Positions 40,722-48,893 of a DNA stretch of 64,000 nucleotides are shown here, piece by piece (the first letter of the stretch is position 1; each line of letters starts with the position of its first letter). Source of the stretch: Nakamurella flava (GTDB lineage: Bacteria > Actinomycetota > Actinomycetes > Mycobacteriales > Nakamurellaceae); the NCBI RefSeq assembly GCF_005298075.1, contig NZ_SZZH01000003.1:310001-374000 (forward strand). The letters are read 5' to 3'. The translations under genes and the position numbers were made by a program. The notes beneath the pieces are model-generated. The model saw nothing but the letters and a program-made list of their open reading frames with translations. It searched no databases and had not been told where the DNA came from.

Positions 40722-41728
40722 ACCCGCACCCGGGGGTCGAGGGCGGCCTGGACGATGTCGGCCACCAGGTAGGCCAGCGTGAAGACCAGGGCGGAGATGA
40801 CGACACCGGCCTGCACGACCGGGTAGTCGCGGGTCAGCAGGCCGCGCAGCAGCCACTGCCCCATGCCCTGCCAGGAGAAGACCAGCTCGACCAGCACGAC
40901 CCCGCCCAGGACGTTGCCCAGCACCAGGGCGGCCAGGGTGGGCAGCCGGGCCAGGGTGCCGCGCATCAGGTAGCCGCGCACCAGCGTGCTCCCGGTGAGG
41001 CCGTGGGCCTGCGCGCAGGCCCACGGCTGGGCGGCCCGGATCTCCAGCGCGGTGGCCCGCACGGTGCGGATGAGCGCTGCGCTCACCCCGACGACGATGG
41101 TCAGCACGGGCAGGACCAGGTGCGCCACGGCGGAGGTGAACGACGGCAGGTTGCCGGTCAGCGCGGCGTCCACCGCCTCGGCCCCGGTCAGCGGGGTGGG
41201 AGCCAGGCCGCGGTCCACCCGGCCGCCCGGTCCGGGGAACCAGCCGAGCCACTGGTAGCCGATGACGATCAGCACCAGGGCCAGCCAGAACTCCGGCAGC
41301 GCGGTGCCGACCAGGGAGCCGACCCGGGTGACGTGGTCCAGGGGGCGGTGGGCGCGCAGCGCCGACCACACCCCCAGGACCACCGAGATCACCAGGGCCA
41401 GACCGACGCCCAGGAATACCAGCTCGAACGTCGGCCCGACCCGGGTGGACAGCTCGGTGCTGATCGGCACCCCGGTGGCCACCGAGGTGCCGAGGTCGCC
41501 GCGGAACAACCCACCGAGGTAGGTCAGGTACTGCTGCCAGATCGAGGTGTCCAGGCCCAGGCGGGCCCGGATCGCCTCGACGTCGGTCGCCGTGGATCCG
41601 GCGGAGACGAACGCCTGCACCGGATCCCCGGGGAGCACCCGGACCAGGACGAAGGTGACCGTCACGACCCCGAAGAGCACCGGGATGACGAGCAGCAGTC
41701 GCAGGGCGGCGAAGCGGAGCAGACGCAC
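40718..41728 (-). CDS. ABC transporter permease (DppB-like)
   Basis: The 336-residue membrane protein has the DppB hallmarks: RLLLVIPVLFGVVTVTFVLVRVLPGDP at the N-terminus, four to five further hydrophobic helices, and an EAA-like loop AQAHGLTGSTLVRGYLMR near residue 240. It forms the channel with the DppC-like partner. The GTG start lies 10 bases after the substrate-binding protein stop. Confidence 0.93.
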   Translation of the reverse strand: MRLLRFAALRLLLVIPVLFGVVTVTFVLVRVLPGDPVQAFVSAGSTATDVEAIRARLGLDTSIWQQYLTYLGGLFRGDLGTSVATGVPISTELSTRVGPTFELVFLGVGLALVISVVLGVWSALRAHRPLDHVTRVGSLVGTALPEFWLALVLIVIGYQWLGWFPGPGGRVDRGLAPTPLTGAEAVDAALTGNLPSFTSAVAHLVLPVLTIVVGVSAALIRTVRATALEIRAAQPWACAQAHGLTGSTLVRGYLMRGTLARLPTLAALVLGNVLGGVVLVELVFSWQGMGQWLLRGLLTRDYPVVQAGVVISALVFTLAYLVADIVQAALDPRVRV

Positions 41729-41738
41729 GGGCTGCCCG

Positions 41739-43409
41739 TCAGCCCTTGGTGAGGTAGCGCAGGCGGATCAACCCGTCGACCGGCTGCACGTAGCCGCCGA
41801 CGCTGTCGGCCACCGGCAGCACGAAGTCCGGCTGGGCCAGCGGGATCACCGGGACGTCGGTGGCGAACTGCTGCTGGATCTGCGTCCACAGCGCGGTGCG
41901 CTCGGCGGAATCGGTGGTGGTGTGCGACTTCTCGACGGCGGCGTCGACGGTCGGGTTGGAGTAGTTGCTCCAGTTCAGGTACGCCCCGGTGGTCCAGCCG
42001 TTCATCAGGTACTCGACGTCGTTGACCCACTGCTGGCCGGAGGTGATCTGCAGCGGGATGTCCTTGGCCGCCCGCCGCTGGCCCAGGGTGGCGGCGTCCA
42101 GCGGGGTGGGGGTCGCGGTGATGCCGATCTTGGCCAGTGCATCGGAGACCAGGACGGCGATCTGCTGCTGCTCGCCGCTCTCGGCCGCGTAGACGATCTG
42201 CGTGGTGATCGCCGGGTTGCCGGCCTGGGCCATCAGGGCCTTGGCCTTGTCCAGGTCGGTGTCGTACGGGAACCCGGCCTCGCTGTATCCGGGCATGTCG
42301 ATCGGCACGATGCTCTTCGGGCGGCGGGCGCCGCCGTTGTACACGCTGCTGATGATCGAGTCGTACGGGACGGCCAGCGCGACGGCCTGCCGGACCTGCG
42401 GGTTGTCGAACGGGGCGGCGGCGACGTTCATCGGCATCGAGATCATCTCGTTGGACGGCGAGGTGATCGTGGTCAGGCCGTTCACGCCGGACAGGTCGGC
42501 GATCTCCTGGCGACCCAGGCCCAGCGCGATGTCGACGTCGCCGTTGCGCAGCAGCAGACTCTCGGCGGCCGGGTCGGAGGCCACCGTGAGCCGGATGGTC
42601 TGCGTCTTCGGCCCGTCCTCGGCGGGGTAGTCCGGGTTGGCGGTCAGCACGATCTCCTGGCCGGGGGTGGCGGCCGAGACGTTGTACAGCCCACCGTCAC
42701 TCGGGTTCTGGGCCGCCCACTCCTTCGCCCACGGGTCGGCGTCGGTGGCGTGCTCCTTCATCTTCTTCGAGTCGTAGATGAACAGGCTGATGGCCTGGAT
42801 CTGCTCGCTCAGCGCGCTGGGGAAGGCCTGCTGGAAGGTCACCGTGCGGTCGTCGACGACGGTGATCTGCGACGGGTCGGTCAGGCCGATGAGGCTGTAG
42901 ACGCCGGCGACGTTGGCCTTGGCCGCGAACGCGCGGTCCTTGGACCACTTCACGTCCTCGGCGGTGATCGGATTGCCGCTGGGGAACTTCGCCCCCTCGC
43001 GCAGCTTCAGCGTCCACAGGGCACCGTCGGTGGAGGTGAACGACTCGGCCCAGGCGGGCAGGATGGTCGCGGTGTCCATGACCGGCTTGCCGTCGACCTG
43101 GGTGACTCCGTAGTCGACCAGGTACGGGTAGACGTTCTTGAAGACGGCCAGGGCGACCGGATCGAAGGCGACGAAGTCCTGGTCCCAGCTGCCCGGGTAG
43201 GCCGGGATGGCGATGCGCAGCTCCCCGCTGGCGCCGGCCGGCGCGCTGCCGCTGCCGGACGTTCCGGCGGCGGAGCCGGCGGTGCCGGACGTGGTCGAGG
43301 ACTGGTTGCTGCCGGCGGCGCAGCCGCCCAGCAGGAGCGCGGCGATCACGGCCGCGCCGGCCGCACGGGTCCGGACCCGGCGCGACCGGAGCGAAGAATG
43401 CGAGGACAC
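41739..43409 (-). CDS. Extracellular solute-binding protein family 5 lipoprotein
   Basis: The 556-residue protein has a lipoprotein signal with lipobox LGGC near residue 30, a Ser/Gly/Thr linker, and the family 5 fold, for example WTLKLREGAKFPSGNPITAEDVKW near residue 140 and AVALAVPYDSII near residue 347. It binds peptides, opines or similar amides outside the cell for the DppBC permeases. GTG 43409 follows a strong GGAGG and is preferred over 43442. It is the first gene of the ten-gene operon. Confidence 0.94.
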   Translation of the reverse strand: MSSHSSLRSRRVRTRAAGAAVIAALLLGGCAAGSNQSSTTSGTAGSAAGTSGSGSAPAGASGELRIAIPAYPGSWDQDFVAFDPVALAVFKNVYPYLVDYGVTQVDGKPVMDTATILPAWAESFTSTDGALWTLKLREGAKFPSGNPITAEDVKWSKDRAFAAKANVAGVYSLIGLTDPSQITVVDDRTVTFQQAFPSALSEQIQAISLFIYDSKKMKEHATDADPWAKEWAAQNPSDGGLYNVSAATPGQEIVLTANPDYPAEDGPKTQTIRLTVASDPAAESLLLRNGDVDIALGLGRQEIADLSGVNGLTTITSPSNEMISMPMNVAAAPFDNPQVRQAVALAVPYDSIISSVYNGGARRPKSIVPIDMPGYSEAGFPYDTDLDKAKALMAQAGNPAITTQIVYAAESGEQQQIAVLVSDALAKIGITATPTPLDAATLGQRRAAKDIPLQITSGQQWVNDVEYLMNGWTTGAYLNWSNYSNPTVDAAVEKSHTTTDSAERTALWTQIQQQFATDVPVIPLAQPDFVLPVADSVGGYVQPVDGLIRLRYLTKG

Positions 43410-43461
43410 GGAACCTCCACGGGGCTGCTGGTGCCACGCCACCCGACGTTGGCGCTGCCCA

Positions 43462-43482
43462 GTGTTTTACTGCATCAAACAC
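43462..43482. promoter_or_regulatory. Candidate operator of the hydantoinase operon
   Basis: GTGTTT-N9-AAACAC is a perfect 6-bp inverted repeat in an AT-rich stretch just upstream of the substrate-binding protein gene, where the adjacent XRE-cupin regulator would be expected to bind. There is no other gene in 43410-43545. Confidence 0.45.
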
Positions 43483-43529
43483 CCCGTTAGAAGAGGCGTA
43501 ACAGAGTTTTGACGAACCGCCGACGTTTC

Positions 43530-43549
43530 GTGAGCGTCCGGTCGCTCAC
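43530..43549 (-). terminator. Hairpin at the end of the XRE-cupin gene
   Basis: GTGAGCG (43530-43536) and CGCTCAC (43543-43549) form a perfect 7-bp stem with a 6-base loop overlapping the regulator's stop codon. It may insulate the regulator from the operon promoter downstream. Confidence 0.4.
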
Positions 43550-44109
43550 AGCAGCCGGGGAGTGACGACCGAGACCACCACGGTGAGCTCGTCGGTGTCG
43601 TTGTGCATGCGGTGCGGGGTGTTGGACCGCAGGTGCAGGCTGTCGCCGACCCCCAGACGGTGGGTCACCCCGTCCACCTCGTAGCTCAGCGTGCCCCGCA
43701 CCACGTAGGCGAACTCCTCGCCGGCGTGCGCGGTCGGCTCCTCCAGATCGCCGCCCGGCTCGATGACGACCAGCATCGGTTCCAGGACGAGTCCGGGTGC
43801 CCGGGACGACAGCAGCTCGTAGTGGCGCCCACCGGAGACCACCCGCTGCCCGGTCGGTCCGCCCGTCGCCCGGTTCAGGGTGAACACGACACCGTCCCCG
43901 GCCTCCCCGGCCGCATCGGTGATCGGGAAGAAGTCCGCCACCGGACGCTGCAAGGCGGTCGCGACGGTGCGCAGGCTGGACAGCGCGATCGAGCTCAGGC
44001 CCCGTTCGACCTGGGAGAGGAAGCCGGCCGACAGGCCGCTGCGCTCGGCGAGTTTGCGCAGCGACAGGCCCTGCTCGACCCGGAACGTCCGGATCCGCGC
44101 CCCGACCAC
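43546..44109 (-). CDS. XRE-family regulator with C-terminal cupin domain
   Basis: The 187-residue protein has an N-terminal helix-turn-helix (LSLRKLAERSGLSAGFLSQVERG, residues 15-37) and a C-terminal cupin sensor (HAGEEFAYVVRGTLSYEVDG near residue 127, with PHRMHN near residue 165). PuuR/SutR-like regulators of this type respond to the substrate of a nearby catabolic operon. It sits just upstream of the peptide importer/hydantoinase operon on the same strand. The GTG at 44109 gives a slightly short N-terminus, but no good start is visible further up. Confidence 0.9.
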   Translation of the reverse strand: MVGARIRTFRVEQGLSLRKLAERSGLSAGFLSQVERGLSSIALSSLRTVATALQRPVADFFPITDAAGEAGDGVVFTLNRATGGPTGQRVVSGGRHYELLSSRAPGLVLEPMLVVIEPGGDLEEPTAHAGEEFAYVVRGTLSYEVDGVTHRLGVGDSLHLRSNTPHRMHNDTDELTVVVSVVTPRLL

Positions 44110-44284
44110 CGCGGCGTCCGGGTCCCGGCCCGCCGGTGTGCTTCTGCTCGTCGCGCCTCCCCGCGCCGGCGCCCTGGCCGGTTCGCGGCCGGCCGCGCGG
44201 CTCAGCGCGACTCCCGGATGCGGTGGTGGGCCATGAAGTGAGCCTAGGCGGACGACCCGGACGAACCACAGGAACCTCCCGGGC

Positions 44285-45142
44285 TCAGGCGCGGCGGGCG
44301 GTCAGCAGCAGGTACTCCCATTCCATCGCCCCGCCCGCATCCATGTCTGACGCGGCCAGGTCCTCCAGTGCGGTGTCCAGGGCGACCCGCTCTGCGTCGT
44401 TCTGCTGGGCCCGGTAGACGGCGATGGTCGGGCCGTAGCGGGTGCCGAAGAATTCGCGGAACTCAGCCGGAGTCCGGAAGCGGGACACCGGCAGCCGTCG
44501 GCGATCGGCGCGCACGTCCTGCACACGGTCGCCGAACAGACCGCGGACGTGGTCCTCGTCCCCCCACAGCGGGGCCGGCGACACGCCGGGCGGGGGTGGG
44601 GGAGCGAACGGCTTCATCGTCGTGAAGAGCCGGCCGATGAATCCGGCCGGGGTCCACGACGTCAGGGCGATCCGCCCGCCCGGCCGGACCACCCGCAGCA
44701 ACTCGTCCGCGGCCGCCTGGTGGTGCGGGGCGAACATGATGCCGACACAGGACAGGCCGACGTCGAAGGTGGCGTCGGCGAACGGCAGGTGCTCGGCGTC
44801 CGCCTCCTGCCAGTCCAGGGTCAGACCTTCGGCCCGGGCGGCGTTCTCGCCGGTGGCCAGCAGCTCCGGGGTCAGGTCGGAGGCGGTCACCGCGGCGCCG
44901 GTCCGGGCGGCGGGGATGGCCGCGTTGCCGGTGCCGGCCGCGACGTCCAGCACCCGGTCGCCGGCCGACACTTGTGCGGCGGCGACCAGTTCGGGACCGA
45001 GGTCGGCGATGACTTCGGCGGCGACCGACGGGTAGTCACCCAGTGCCCACAGCGCCCGGTGGCGGGCCTTGAGCGCGGAGTCGGCGGCGTCGTCGGTCGA
45101 CGGTGTGGCGCCGCTGGTGGACGTGAGGGAACCGCTGGTCAT
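44285..45142 (-). CDS. Class I SAM-dependent methyltransferase
   Basis: The 285-residue protein has motif I VLDVAAGTGNAAIPAAR near residue 65, motif II with the acidic TASDLTPELL, and post-motif LRVVRPGGRIAL near residue 155, typical of UbiE/Coq5-like small-molecule methyltransferases. The substrate is unknown. ATG 45142 has the ribosome site GGGAGG. It is divergent from an HxlR regulator 187 bases away, which is a natural candidate to control it. Confidence 0.9.
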   Translation of the reverse strand: MTSGSLTSTSGATPSTDDAADSALKARHRALWALGDYPSVAAEVIADLGPELVAAAQVSAGDRVLDVAAGTGNAAIPAARTGAAVTASDLTPELLATGENAARAEGLTLDWQEADAEHLPFADATFDVGLSCVGIMFAPHHQAAADELLRVVRPGGRIALTSWTPAGFIGRLFTTMKPFAPPPPPGVSPAPLWGDEDHVRGLFGDRVQDVRADRRRLPVSRFRTPAEFREFFGTRYGPTIAVYRAQQNDAERVALDTALEDLAASDMDAGGAMEWEYLLLTARRA

Positions 45143-45329
45143 GGGACGACCTCCCGGTCGGGGCCGCCGAGGGCGGCGAGTGGGACCGGCACGGCTGGGC
45201 CGGTCCGTCGACCGTAGGAATCGGGAACCCGCCGCCACCAGTTCGAGATCTGTACCGGCCGCCGGGCGCCCTCGCCCCGTCGGGAACCGGCATCGTGACA
45301 GGAAACAGACGCGGTCCTACGCTGTCCCG

Positions 45330-46010
45330 ATGGGTGCCGGATACCGGCAGTTCTGCCCCGTGGCCAAGGCGATGGAGCTGCTCGACGAGCGGTGGACGCT
45401 GCTGTTGATCCGCGAGATGATCGCCGGCAGCGAGCATTTCAACGAGCTGCGGCGCGGCTTGCCGCGCATGTCGCCCAGCCTGCTGTCCCGTCGGCTCCAA
45501 CAGCTGGAACGGGCCGGGCTGGTCGCCCGGCGCGGTGACCGCTGGGTCCTCGAGCCGGCCGGCTACGAGCTGCGTCCGGTCATCGAGGCGGTCGGGTCGT
45601 GGGGGATGCGATGGATCGGTGAGCTCGGTGACGCCGACCTGGACCCCAAGCTGCTGCTCTGGGACATGCACCGCAGCCTGAGCGCGGCGGCGCCGGCCGC
45701 CCGCACCGTCCTGCAGCTGCACTTCCCGGACGGCCCACCCCGGGCACGGTCCTGGTGGTTGGTCATCGAAGCGCCCGAGGCGGACGTCTGCGACAGCGAC
45801 CCCGGCCACCCGGTGGCGCTCACCCTGCACGCCCGGCTCGCGCCGCTCGTCCGCTACTGGCGGGGCGACCTGGAGTGGGACGACGTGCTGCGGTCCGGTG
45901 ACGTCCGGGTGCATGGGCCGGCCGAGCTGCGGCGGGCGCTGCCCGGCTGGTTCGTTCGCTCCCCGTTCGCCGGGGTCCGGCCGGCCGCTGCCCAGCCCGT
46001 GGGTCGGTGA
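45330..46010 (+). CDS. HxlR-family transcriptional regulator with SCP2-like C-terminal domain
   Basis: The 226-residue protein has the HxlR winged helix: CPVAKAMELLDERWTLLLIREM near residue 10, with the redox-type N-terminal cysteine, then LPRMSPSLLSRRLQQLERAGLV. The C-terminal ~110 residues resemble a sterol-carrier/ligand-binding domain, common in actinobacterial members. ATG 45330 fits the family start. The stop codon is embedded in the left arm of a long hairpin. Confidence 0.92.
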   Translation: MGAGYRQFCPVAKAMELLDERWTLLLIREMIAGSEHFNELRRGLPRMSPSLLSRRLQQLERAGLVARRGDRWVLEPAGYELRPVIEAVGSWGMRWIGELGDADLDPKLLLWDMHRSLSAAAPAARTVLQLHFPDGPPRARSWWLVIEAPEADVCDSDPGHPVALTLHARLAPLVRYWRGDLEWDDVLRSGDVRVHGPAELRRALPGWFVRSPFAGVRPAAAQPVGR

Positions 46011-46056
46011 AGGCTGTCGCTACCGCGCGACGGGTGGCGGCAGCCTTTACCGACCC
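46001..46056. repeat. Dispersed hairpin family, copy 3
   Basis: Arms at 46001-46024 and 46033-46056 (24 bases, 21 matching) flank an 8-base loop. The left arm contains the stop codon of the HxlR gene. It shares its consensus with the copies at 22765 and 31187 and may double as a terminator between convergent genes. Confidence 0.8.
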
Positions 46057-46081
46057 GCACCATGGCCGGTCGCCGTACGGG

Positions 46082-46471
46082 TCAGCGGCGGCCGCTGAAG
46101 AACGCGTTGGCCTTGGGCGTGAACAGCACGACCAGCACCAGGATCGGGAACAGGATGCTGGTCCAGCGGGTGGTCACCGCACCACCGCTGGCGTCGTTGA
46201 CCGTGATGAAGGCCGTGATCGCCAGGACGAGTTGCAGCACGGCCACGACAGCGGCGACCAGGCGGGCCGTGGGGTTGCCGTCGAGCAGGCCCTTGGCCAC
46301 CGCGAAGTAGGCGACGGCCACGACGGCCTGCCCGATGCCGGTGACGAACGGCACCTGCGGCAGCGTCAGCAGCACGAGCGCGGCGAGAGCGGCGGAGATG
46401 CCGGCGACGACGACCAGGACCACCAGGACGGTGATCAGCACGGGACGACGGGCGACGGGGATGGTGGACAT
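46082..46471 (-). CDS. Small membrane protein, four hydrophobic helices
   Basis: I do not recognise a named family. The 129-residue protein has four hydrophobic segments (about residues 10-32, 38-56, 66-86 and 101-118), short polar ends and the C-terminus NAFFSGRR. ATG 46471 follows GGAAGGA; longer frames upstream lack support. It is convergent with the HxlR gene across the hairpin repeat. Confidence 0.75.
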   Translation of the reverse strand: MSTIPVARRPVLITVLVVLVVVAGISAALAALVLLTLPQVPFVTGIGQAVVAVAYFAVAKGLLDGNPTARLVAAVVAVLQLVLAITAFITVNDASGGAVTTRWTSILFPILVLVVLFTPKANAFFSGRR

Positions 46472-46619
46472 GACGGTCCTTCCGGGACACGGCCCCGGCT
46501 GGTGATCCGTCCGGGTGCTCGCAGCGTGCGAACTCCCTGACGCTAGGAACGACCCCAAGATCCAACAATGGACCCAGGTCCCCAGTGCCGCAGTCGGCAG
46601 CGGGTGATGTCTACCCGAC

Positions 46620-47099
46620 TCAGACCGCGGTCGGGCCGGGGGTGGCGTCACCGACGTGCCGGGCGTCGATGGCGACGACCTTGTCCACCCGGCGCCGGTA
46701 CTTCTCGTCGGTCAGCGGCTCGGTGGTCAGCCACACCCGGACGATCTCCAGGGCCAGGGCCGAGCCGATGATCTTGCCGCCCAGGCACAGTGCGGTGGTG
46801 GCCGAATGCGAGCGGGACAGCTCGGCGCAGAACGGGTCCTGGCAGACCGCCGCGAACACCCGCGGCACCTTGTTGGCGATCATCGCGCTGCCGTAGCCGA
46901 CCCCGTCGACGAAGATCGCCCGGTCCACCTCGCCGCGGCTGAGCGCCAGCGCGGCCGGATAGACGACGTCGGGCAGATCGCAGGCATTCTCGTCATGGGT
47001 CCCGAAATCCACCACCTCGTGTCCGAGGCCCCGCAACTGGGCGGCGATCTCGGTCTTGAGGGCGAACCCCGCGTGGTCGTTGGCCATCGCGATGCGCAT
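46620..47099 (-). CDS. RpiB/LacA/LacB family sugar-phosphate isomerase
   Basis: The 159-residue protein has the family start MRIAMANDHAGFALK, with the phosphate-site His, and LSRSHSATTALCLGG. In the loop that reads CGTG in E. coli RpiB it has VDGVGYGSAMIANK, so the catalytic cysteine is aspartate, as in LacA-like proteins. Ribose-5-phosphate isomerase activity should therefore not be assumed; a different aldose/ketose phosphate is likely. Upstream, a 24-codon frame and several hairpins occupy the 47100-47600 leader region. Confidence 0.88.
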   Translation of the reverse strand: MRIAMANDHAGFALKTEIAAQLRGLGHEVVDFGTHDENACDLPDVVYPAALALSRGEVDRAIFVDGVGYGSAMIANKVPRVFAAVCQDPFCAELSRSHSATTALCLGGKIIGSALALEIVRVWLTTEPLTDEKYRRRVDKVVAIDARHVGDATPGPTAV

Positions 47100-47226
47100 G
47101 CGGACACCTCTCGTCGTCGGCCGGGACGGCCCCGGTCATGGTCCGCCCGACGGGACGAGCGCGCCAACGGAGTTCGGTGGGCTGAGGGCCGGGAGCATCG
47201 GGCGACAGGACGACGGCAGACATGGA

Positions 47227-47262
47227 AGCGGGGCCCGGCGCGCCATTGCGCCGAGCCCCGCT
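47227..47262. terminator. Strong hairpin in the leader region upstream of the RpiB-family gene
   Basis: AGCGGGGCCCGGCGC (47227-47241) and GCGCCGAGCCCCGCT (47248-47262) pair over 15 bp with one mismatch and a 6-base loop. It lies between the 24-codon frame and the isomerase gene and could be a terminator or attenuator. Confidence 0.5.
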
Positions 47263-47413
47263 GCGCGGTGCCGGATCCGGGCGGGGCGACGCTGCTCCGC
47301 TACCGGACGACGGGGTGGCCACCCGCTCTCATCGCTGCAGCGAACGAGACCATCGATGGCTCGTCCACGCGCGACAACCGCCCGCCGCACCGAAGTCCCT
47401 TGCCGGATCCGCG

Positions 47414-47450
47414 CCCGATGCCACATCGGGGGAGTGACGCACGGCGTCAC
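47414..47450. other. Two adjacent perfect hairpins after the small reading frame
   Basis: CCCGATG-CCA-CATCGGG (47414-47430) and GTGACGC-ACG-GCGTCAC (47434-47450) are both perfect 7-bp stems with 3-base loops, three bases apart, starting just past the small frame's stop (minus strand). Confidence 0.6.
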
Positions 47451-47454
47451 CAGG

Positions 47455-47529
47455 TCATCCGGTCGGGGGCTTCAGCTCACTAGGGATCAGAACCGACTTC
47501 GGCGTCAGCCGTCCCTCCTGCGGGCTCAT
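47455..47529 (-). CDS. Candidate 24-residue peptide (MSPQEGRLTPKSV...)
   Basis: The frame runs ATG to TGA and encodes 24 residues ending ELKPPTG. GGGAG lies seven bases before the ATG. It is too short for the usual gene finders. It is followed directly by two perfect hairpins and later a strong stem-loop, in an otherwise gene-free 600-base region, and a candidate -10 box TATAGA lies about 47 bases upstream (47576-47581, minus strand). It could be a leader peptide, a small protein or a chance frame. I recognise no family. Confidence 0.4.
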   Translation of the reverse strand: MSPQEGRLTPKSVLIPSELKPPTG

Positions 47530-47567
47530 GTCTACTCCCGCTCCGGGGTCAGGGCAACCCTTACGGG

Positions 47568-47577
47568 GACAATTGTC
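47568..47577. promoter_or_regulatory. Palindrome at the promoter of the small frame
   Basis: GACAATTGTC is a perfect 10-bp palindrome overlapping the minus-strand -10-like TATAGA. It lies in an AT-rich stretch (47560-47690), unusual for this window, and may be an operator. I see no gene in 47600-47708. Confidence 0.35.
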
Positions 47578-47708
47578 TATAACCCGTTGAGTCGCGCATA
47601 AACGCCCATCTCAGTCACACAATGGTGAACGCGAAGCGACACAGTCGAACACATTTTGCCGCTCGTTGACACGGCGTTCATCTCGGTCCACCGATGGCCG
47701 CATGCCGG

Positions 47709-48893
47709 TCACACAGGGTCACCCGATGAGGCGACGTCCTGCGCGGCCCCCAGGACCCGCAGCGCGTTGCCCCACGTCAGCGCGGCCAGATCGGCGTCCG
47801 ACCACCCCCGCTCGGCGAGCTCGGACAGCAGGGCCGGGTAGCCGGAGACGTCCGACAGGCCGTCGGGCAGGTCCGCCGTGCCGTCGTAGTCCCCGCCCAG
47901 TCCGATGTGCGCCGGACCCGCCACCGCCCGGGCGTGCTCCACGTGGTCGGCGACATCCGTCACGGTCGCCCGCGGCCGGGGATGCGCGGCCTGCCACTGC
48001 CGCAGGGCATCGACCGCCCCCGGGTCGTGATCGCGCCCGTCGTCCTGGGTGTAGACGGTCACCCGGGAGAGTCCGAGTCGCTGCGCCTGTGCCTCCTGGG
48101 CGCGGGTGTGGTCGGCGCAGGCCTGCGAGACGAAGTCCGGGACGAACGTCACCATCACCACGCCGCCGTTGGCCGGCAGCCTCTCGAGCACGTCGTCCGG
48201 CACGTTGCGGACGTGGTCGGTGACCGCCCGGCACGACGAGTGCGAGAACAGCACCGGCGCCCGGGTGGCGTCCAACGCGGCGTGCATGGTGGTGGCGGCG
48301 ACGTGTGACAGGTCGACGAGCATGCCCAGCCGGTTCATCTCCGCCACCACCTGACGCCCACGGTCGTTCAGACCGTCGACCGCCGGCACGTCCGTCGCCG
48401 AATCGGCCCACGGGGTGTTCTCGTTGTGGGTCAGCGTCATGTAGGCCACGCCCAGCAGGTCGAGCATGCGCAGGACGGCCAGTGAATCGTCGATGCTGTG
48501 CCCGCCCTCGGCTCCGAGCAGTGCGCCGATCCGTCCCGATGCGTGGGCCGCGCGCACGTCGTCCGCCGACCGGCAGAACCGGAACGTCTTCGGGTGCCGG
48601 GCGATGATGCGGTGCGCGCAGTCGATCTGCTCTAGGACCGCCGTCACCGCCGCCCCGCCGGACAGGGTGCCGGGAACGTAGACGGAGAGGAACTGCGCCC
48701 CCACCCCGCCGGCCCGCAGACGGGGGACATCGGTGTGCAGGGCCGGTTGCGCTGCGCCGAGATCGACGCCGTCCAGGGCGGTCTCGGGTCGGCCGGCCAC
48801 GAGTCGACGGAGCGCCCAGGCGACGTCGTTGTGTCCGTCGAAGACCGGTGCCCGGTTCAGCAGGGTCGCGATCCGGTCGGTGGCGGCGGTCAT
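47709..48893 (-). CDS. Membrane dipeptidase (peptidase M19)
   Basis: The 394-residue protein carries the renal dipeptidase-type metal sites: DGHNDVAW near residue 18 (His-x-Asp), GAEGGHS near residue 127 with the bridging Glu, DLSHV near residue 196, SHSSCRA near residue 219 and GGDYDG near residue 330. It hydrolyses dipeptides, including D-amino-acid forms. No signal peptide is visible, so it is probably cytoplasmic. The ATG overlaps the aminotransferase stop as ATGA, so the two are made together. Confidence 0.92.
   Translation of the reverse strand: MTAATDRIATLLNRAPVFDGHNDVAWALRRLVAGRPETALDGVDLGAAQPALHTDVPRLRAGGVGAQFLSVYVPGTLSGGAAVTAVLEQIDCAHRIIARHPKTFRFCRSADDVRAAHASGRIGALLGAEGGHSIDDSLAVLRMLDLLGVAYMTLTHNENTPWADSATDVPAVDGLNDRGRQVVAEMNRLGMLVDLSHVAATTMHAALDATRAPVLFSHSSCRAVTDHVRNVPDDVLERLPANGGVVMVTFVPDFVSQACADHTRAQEAQAQRLGLSRVTVYTQDDGRDHDPGAVDALRQWQAAHPRPRATVTDVADHVEHARAVAGPAHIGLGGDYDGTADLPDGLSDVSGYPALLSELAERGWSDADLAALTWGNALRVLGAAQDVASSGDPV

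Noticed and set aside
47100-47600. Known riboswitch such as ydaO or 6C RNA
   Set aside because: The hairpins do not match the c-di-AMP riboswitch core or the C-rich loops of 6C RNA as far as I can tell by eye.
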